The position numbers and the translations under genes were made by a program. 15,149 nucleotides of DNA, taken from NCBI GenBank assembly GCA_964551295.1, contig CAZKDJ010000093.1, positions 1-15,149 on the forward strand, read 5' to 3'. This stretch comes from JAFGED01 sp964551295 (lineage in GTDB: Bacteria; Chloroflexota; Anaerolineae; B4-G1). Below, piece after piece: positions 13,195 through 15,149 of this stretch (position 1 is the stretch's first letter; the number at the start of each line of letters is the position of its first letter). The notes under the pieces are model-generated. The model was not told the origin of the DNA. It saw only the letters and a list, made by a program, of their open reading frames with translations, and made no database searches.

Positions 13195-14175
13195 ATGAAT
13201 GACAAAATCATCGAGCGCATCTCACGGGAAGCCGGAATCGACGCCCTCGTAGAGACGCTCGCGACCCAGTTGAGCCCCACCGACTTGCAATCGCTCCTCA
13301 TCGGGGTCTACCGCCGGCGCGCCGAGGCGCTAACGCCGCGCGACATCCTGCACCAATACCAGCACAACCGCTTCGTTCAGCCGGCCCAGGCCAGTCCTAT
13401 CGCACAGTTGGACTTTGCCCGGCTGGCCTACGCGCTGCTGCCGCCGGGCTTTGAACCGATCGAGCTTTCCCCTGTGACCCCGCTGGGCACCTGCTCTGTG
13501 GTCAGCACCGTCAGCCAGAACGTGGTCGTGCCCACCATCCGCAACACCGAGGCCTGCTCCGACGCGACCAACGTGCTGGCGATCGAGTGCGCCCGCCGCA
13601 GGCAGCAGATCCTGCGCGATAACCCGCGCGCCACAGACAGGGTCAAACTGGGCACCAGCCACAGGCAGCTGCGCGCTCAAAAGTTCGAGGGGCCGGCGTC
13701 ATTCCAGCACTTTTCTATTTTCACCCTCTGCACCGCGGGACGGGATGAGGGCAGCTTCAAGTTCGAGACGGAGGCCCTTCTGGAGCAGGTTGACTTTTAC
13801 GTGCGCCTGCTGGACAAAGCCGGTGAACTCGGCTACACTATCAAAGACATCCGCGTATCCATCACAGCGCTGGATGAGCGGCGGGTCGACACGCTGCAAG
13901 CCAGCGTAATCGACGCGCTTTCCGCGAAACACCCGCACATCCGAGTGCAGTTCGATCAAGACCGCCAAAGCGGGCGCAGGTATTACACGGACACGTGCTT
14001 CACCATCCACGCCGTGAACCCAGCCGGAGACGATCTCTTGCTGGTCGACGGAGGCTTGACCACGTGGACGCAGCAGTTGCTGAGCAATCGCAAGGAGCGG
14101 TTGATGACCAGCGGGCTGGGTAGCGAACGATTGTGCGCCTGCTTCAAACAACCATCATCACAAACGGAGGAATGA
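13195..14175 (+). CDS. Class II aminoacyl-tRNA-synthetase-like protein of unknown function
   Basis: I do not know a named family for this 326-aa protein. It has features like a class II synthetase core without the other domains. ELSPVTPLGTCSVV is at 90-103. A motif-2-like segment TSHRQLRAQKF to HFSIFTLCTAGRDEGSFKFE spans 154-181, with paired strands. A motif-3-like C-terminal segment, GGLTTW to KERLMTSGLGSERL (286-313), resembles the G-x-G-x-x-R motif. No anticodon-binding domain follows, as in HisZ or other synthetase paralogues. The TNVLAIECARRR block (125-136) may be the helix between motifs 1 and 2. ATG 13195 has AGAGGAA (13182-13188) upstream. It starts 14 nt after the Nif3 remnant and ends 2 nt before the aminotransferase, so it is likely in one operon with it. 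Synthetase-like assignment is a motif judgement by eye. Confidence 0.55.
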   Translation: MNDKIIERISREAGIDALVETLATQLSPTDLQSLLIGVYRRRAEALTPRDILHQYQHNRFVQPAQASPIAQLDFARLAYALLPPGFEPIELSPVTPLGTCSVVSTVSQNVVVPTIRNTEACSDATNVLAIECARRRQQILRDNPRATDRVKLGTSHRQLRAQKFEGPASFQHFSIFTLCTAGRDEGSFKFETEALLEQVDFYVRLLDKAGELGYTIKDIRVSITALDERRVDTLQASVIDALSAKHPHIRVQFDQDRQSGRRYYTDTCFTIHAVNPAGDDLLLVDGGLTTWTQQLLSNRKERLMTSGLGSERLCACFKQPSSQTEE

Positions 14176-14177
14176 CA

Positions 14178-15149
14178 ATGGAATTAAAGACACTCCCCCC
14201 CAATGAACTCGCCAAGCGCAAGGCAGAATTGACAAAGCGCTACCAGGCGTTCCAGGCTCAAAACCTGGCCATCAACATGACGCGCGGCAGACCGCACCCC
14301 GATCAATTGGACCTGGCACTGGGAATGCTGGAGTGTGTCGACAGCGAACATTTTCAGACAGCCGGTGGCGTGGACTGCCGCAACTATGGCGGGCTGGATG
14401 GCATTCCGGAGGCCAAGGCGCTCTTTGCGGAATACCTGGAGGTCGCACCAGACGAGATTATCATCGGCGGCAACTCTAGCTTGCAGATGATGTACGATAC
14501 CATCCTCCGCGCCCTGGTCGTGGGCGTCATCGATAGCGAGGTGCCGTGGGGCGAGTTGCCCAGCATCAAGTTCCTGTGTCCGTGCCCCGGATACGATCGT
14601 CACTTTTCCATCTGCCAGCATCTGGGCATAGAGATGATCCCCATCGAGATGCAGGCCGACGGCCCCGATATGGACGCCATCGAAACCCTCGTCGCCGGGG
14701 ACGAAAGCGTCAAGGGCATCTGGTGTGTGCCCAAGTACAGCAACCCCACGGGCGTCACCTTCTCCGACGATGCGGTGGAGCGGCTGGCGAACATGCCGAC
14801 GGCGGCCAAAGATTTCTGCATCTTTTGGGACAACACCTACGCCGTCCATCATCTGACGGATACGCCCGATCGATTGAGCAATATTCTCACTGCCTGCAAG
14901 CGGGCCGGGAACCCGGAACGAGTCTTTATCTTTGGCTCCACCTCCAAGGTCTCCTTCGCCGGGGCAGGCCTGGCGCTGATGGGCGGGAGCAAAAGGACGG
15001 TCGAGTTTGTGAAAAAGCAGTTGTTTTACCAGACCATCGGCCCCAACAAGCTGAACCAACTGCGCCACGTGTTGTTCTTCAAGGATATGGCCGGCATCGA
15101 GGCCCACATGAAAAAGCACGCCGCGATCCTCAGGCCCAAGTTCGATACC
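14178..15149 (+). CDS. Aspartate aminotransferase, type Ic / MocR-like class I (partial, 3' end outside window)
   Basis: The first 324 codons are present and open to the window edge. The protein is a fold-type I PLP aminotransferase that interconverts aspartate and oxaloacetate with glutamate/2-oxoglutarate. NMTRGRPHPDQLDL (about 33-46) is the N-terminal substrate region. NYGGLDGIPEAK (70-81), YSNPTG (187-192), DNTYAVHHL (218-226) and STSKVSFAGAG with the PLP Lys (K257) follow. RGRPHPDQLDL and FAGAGLA are like the AspC of actinobacteria (PF12897 group), rather than classical AspC. ATG 14178 is chosen over ATG 14172 because GGAGG (14166-14170) lies 7 nt before it; 14172 would leave only one nt. 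It follows the synthetase-like gene by two nt. It would provide aspartate, the substrate of lysC upstream. Confidence 0.88.
   Translation, partial: MELKTLPPNELAKRKAELTKRYQAFQAQNLAINMTRGRPHPDQLDLALGMLECVDSEHFQTAGGVDCRNYGGLDGIPEAKALFAEYLEVAPDEIIIGGNSSLQMMYDTILRALVVGVIDSEVPWGELPSIKFLCPCPGYDRHFSICQHLGIEMIPIEMQADGPDMDAIETLVAGDESVKGIWCVPKYSNPTGVTFSDDAVERLANMPTAAKDFCIFWDNTYAVHHLTDTPDRLSNILTACKRAGNPERVFIFGSTSKVSFAGAGLALMGGSKRTVEFVKKQLFYQTIGPNKLNQLRHVLFFKDMAGIEAHMKKHAAILRPKFDT

Noticed and set aside
14184..15119. 311-aa minus-strand open frame
   Set aside because: Exact antisense of the aminotransferase, whose + strand frame has clear PLP motifs; the minus product is typical GC-rich shadow coding.

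Overview
The window is GC-rich and coding-dense, and every convincing gene is on the + strand. It looks like a chromosomal segment of an anaerobic or thermophilic member of the Chloroflexota (Anaerolineae-like). The evidence for that is indirect: a T-box leader with an intrinsic terminator, a corrinoid-methyltransferase-like protein, small palindromic repeats between genes, and the mix of gene families. No 16S or other definitive marker is present, so the phylum is an inference.

Layout. (1) 1-4596: a short upstream region with one hairpin, then a pterin-binding methyltransferase-like protein (203-1081) that has lost most residues expected to bind methyl-tetrahydrofolate, then a very large protein (1099-4596, 1165 aa) resembling GH94/cellobiose-phosphorylase-like six-hairpin enzymes. 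(2) 4597-5168: a 572-nt gene-free leader. It holds a near-consensus sigma70 promoter, a complete T-box riboswitch (stem I with specifier loop, stem IIA/B pseudoknot, stem III, T-box sequence, terminator), and a 128-bp MITE-like element carrying two REP-like hairpins between the terminator and the first gene. (3) 5169-8943: homoserine dehydrogenase (hom), aspartate kinase (lysC) and an archaeal/fungal-type aspartate-semialdehyde dehydrogenase (asd), the three steps from aspartate to homoserine. (4) 8944-15149: a tightly packed accessory string: GNAT acetyltransferase, SDS-type serine/threonine dehydratase, GT1-type glycosyltransferase, second GNAT protein, a broken Nif3/DUF34 gene, a class II aminoacyl-tRNA-synthetase-like orphan, and the start of a type Ic aspartate aminotransferase cut by the window end.

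How it fits together. The T-box should sense an uncharged tRNA and let transcription continue into hom-lysC-asd. The specifier loop can be read as ACC (Thr) or AAC (Asn). The tRNA-acceptor-binding bases UGGA and the identity of the downstream genes favour threonine. Aspartate aminotransferase at the far end would supply aspartate, and the dehydratase could divert threonine to 2-oxobutyrate, so much of the window can be read as one aspartate/threonine metabolism locus. Gene starts overlap by ATGA at three successive junctions (10376, 11572, 12282), implying translational coupling.

The least explained items are the degenerate methyltransferase paired with the giant GH94-like protein, the aaRS-like orphan, and the mobile repeat inserted in the riboswitch-controlled leader. 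I found no CRISPR array, tRNA, rRNA or intact transposase.
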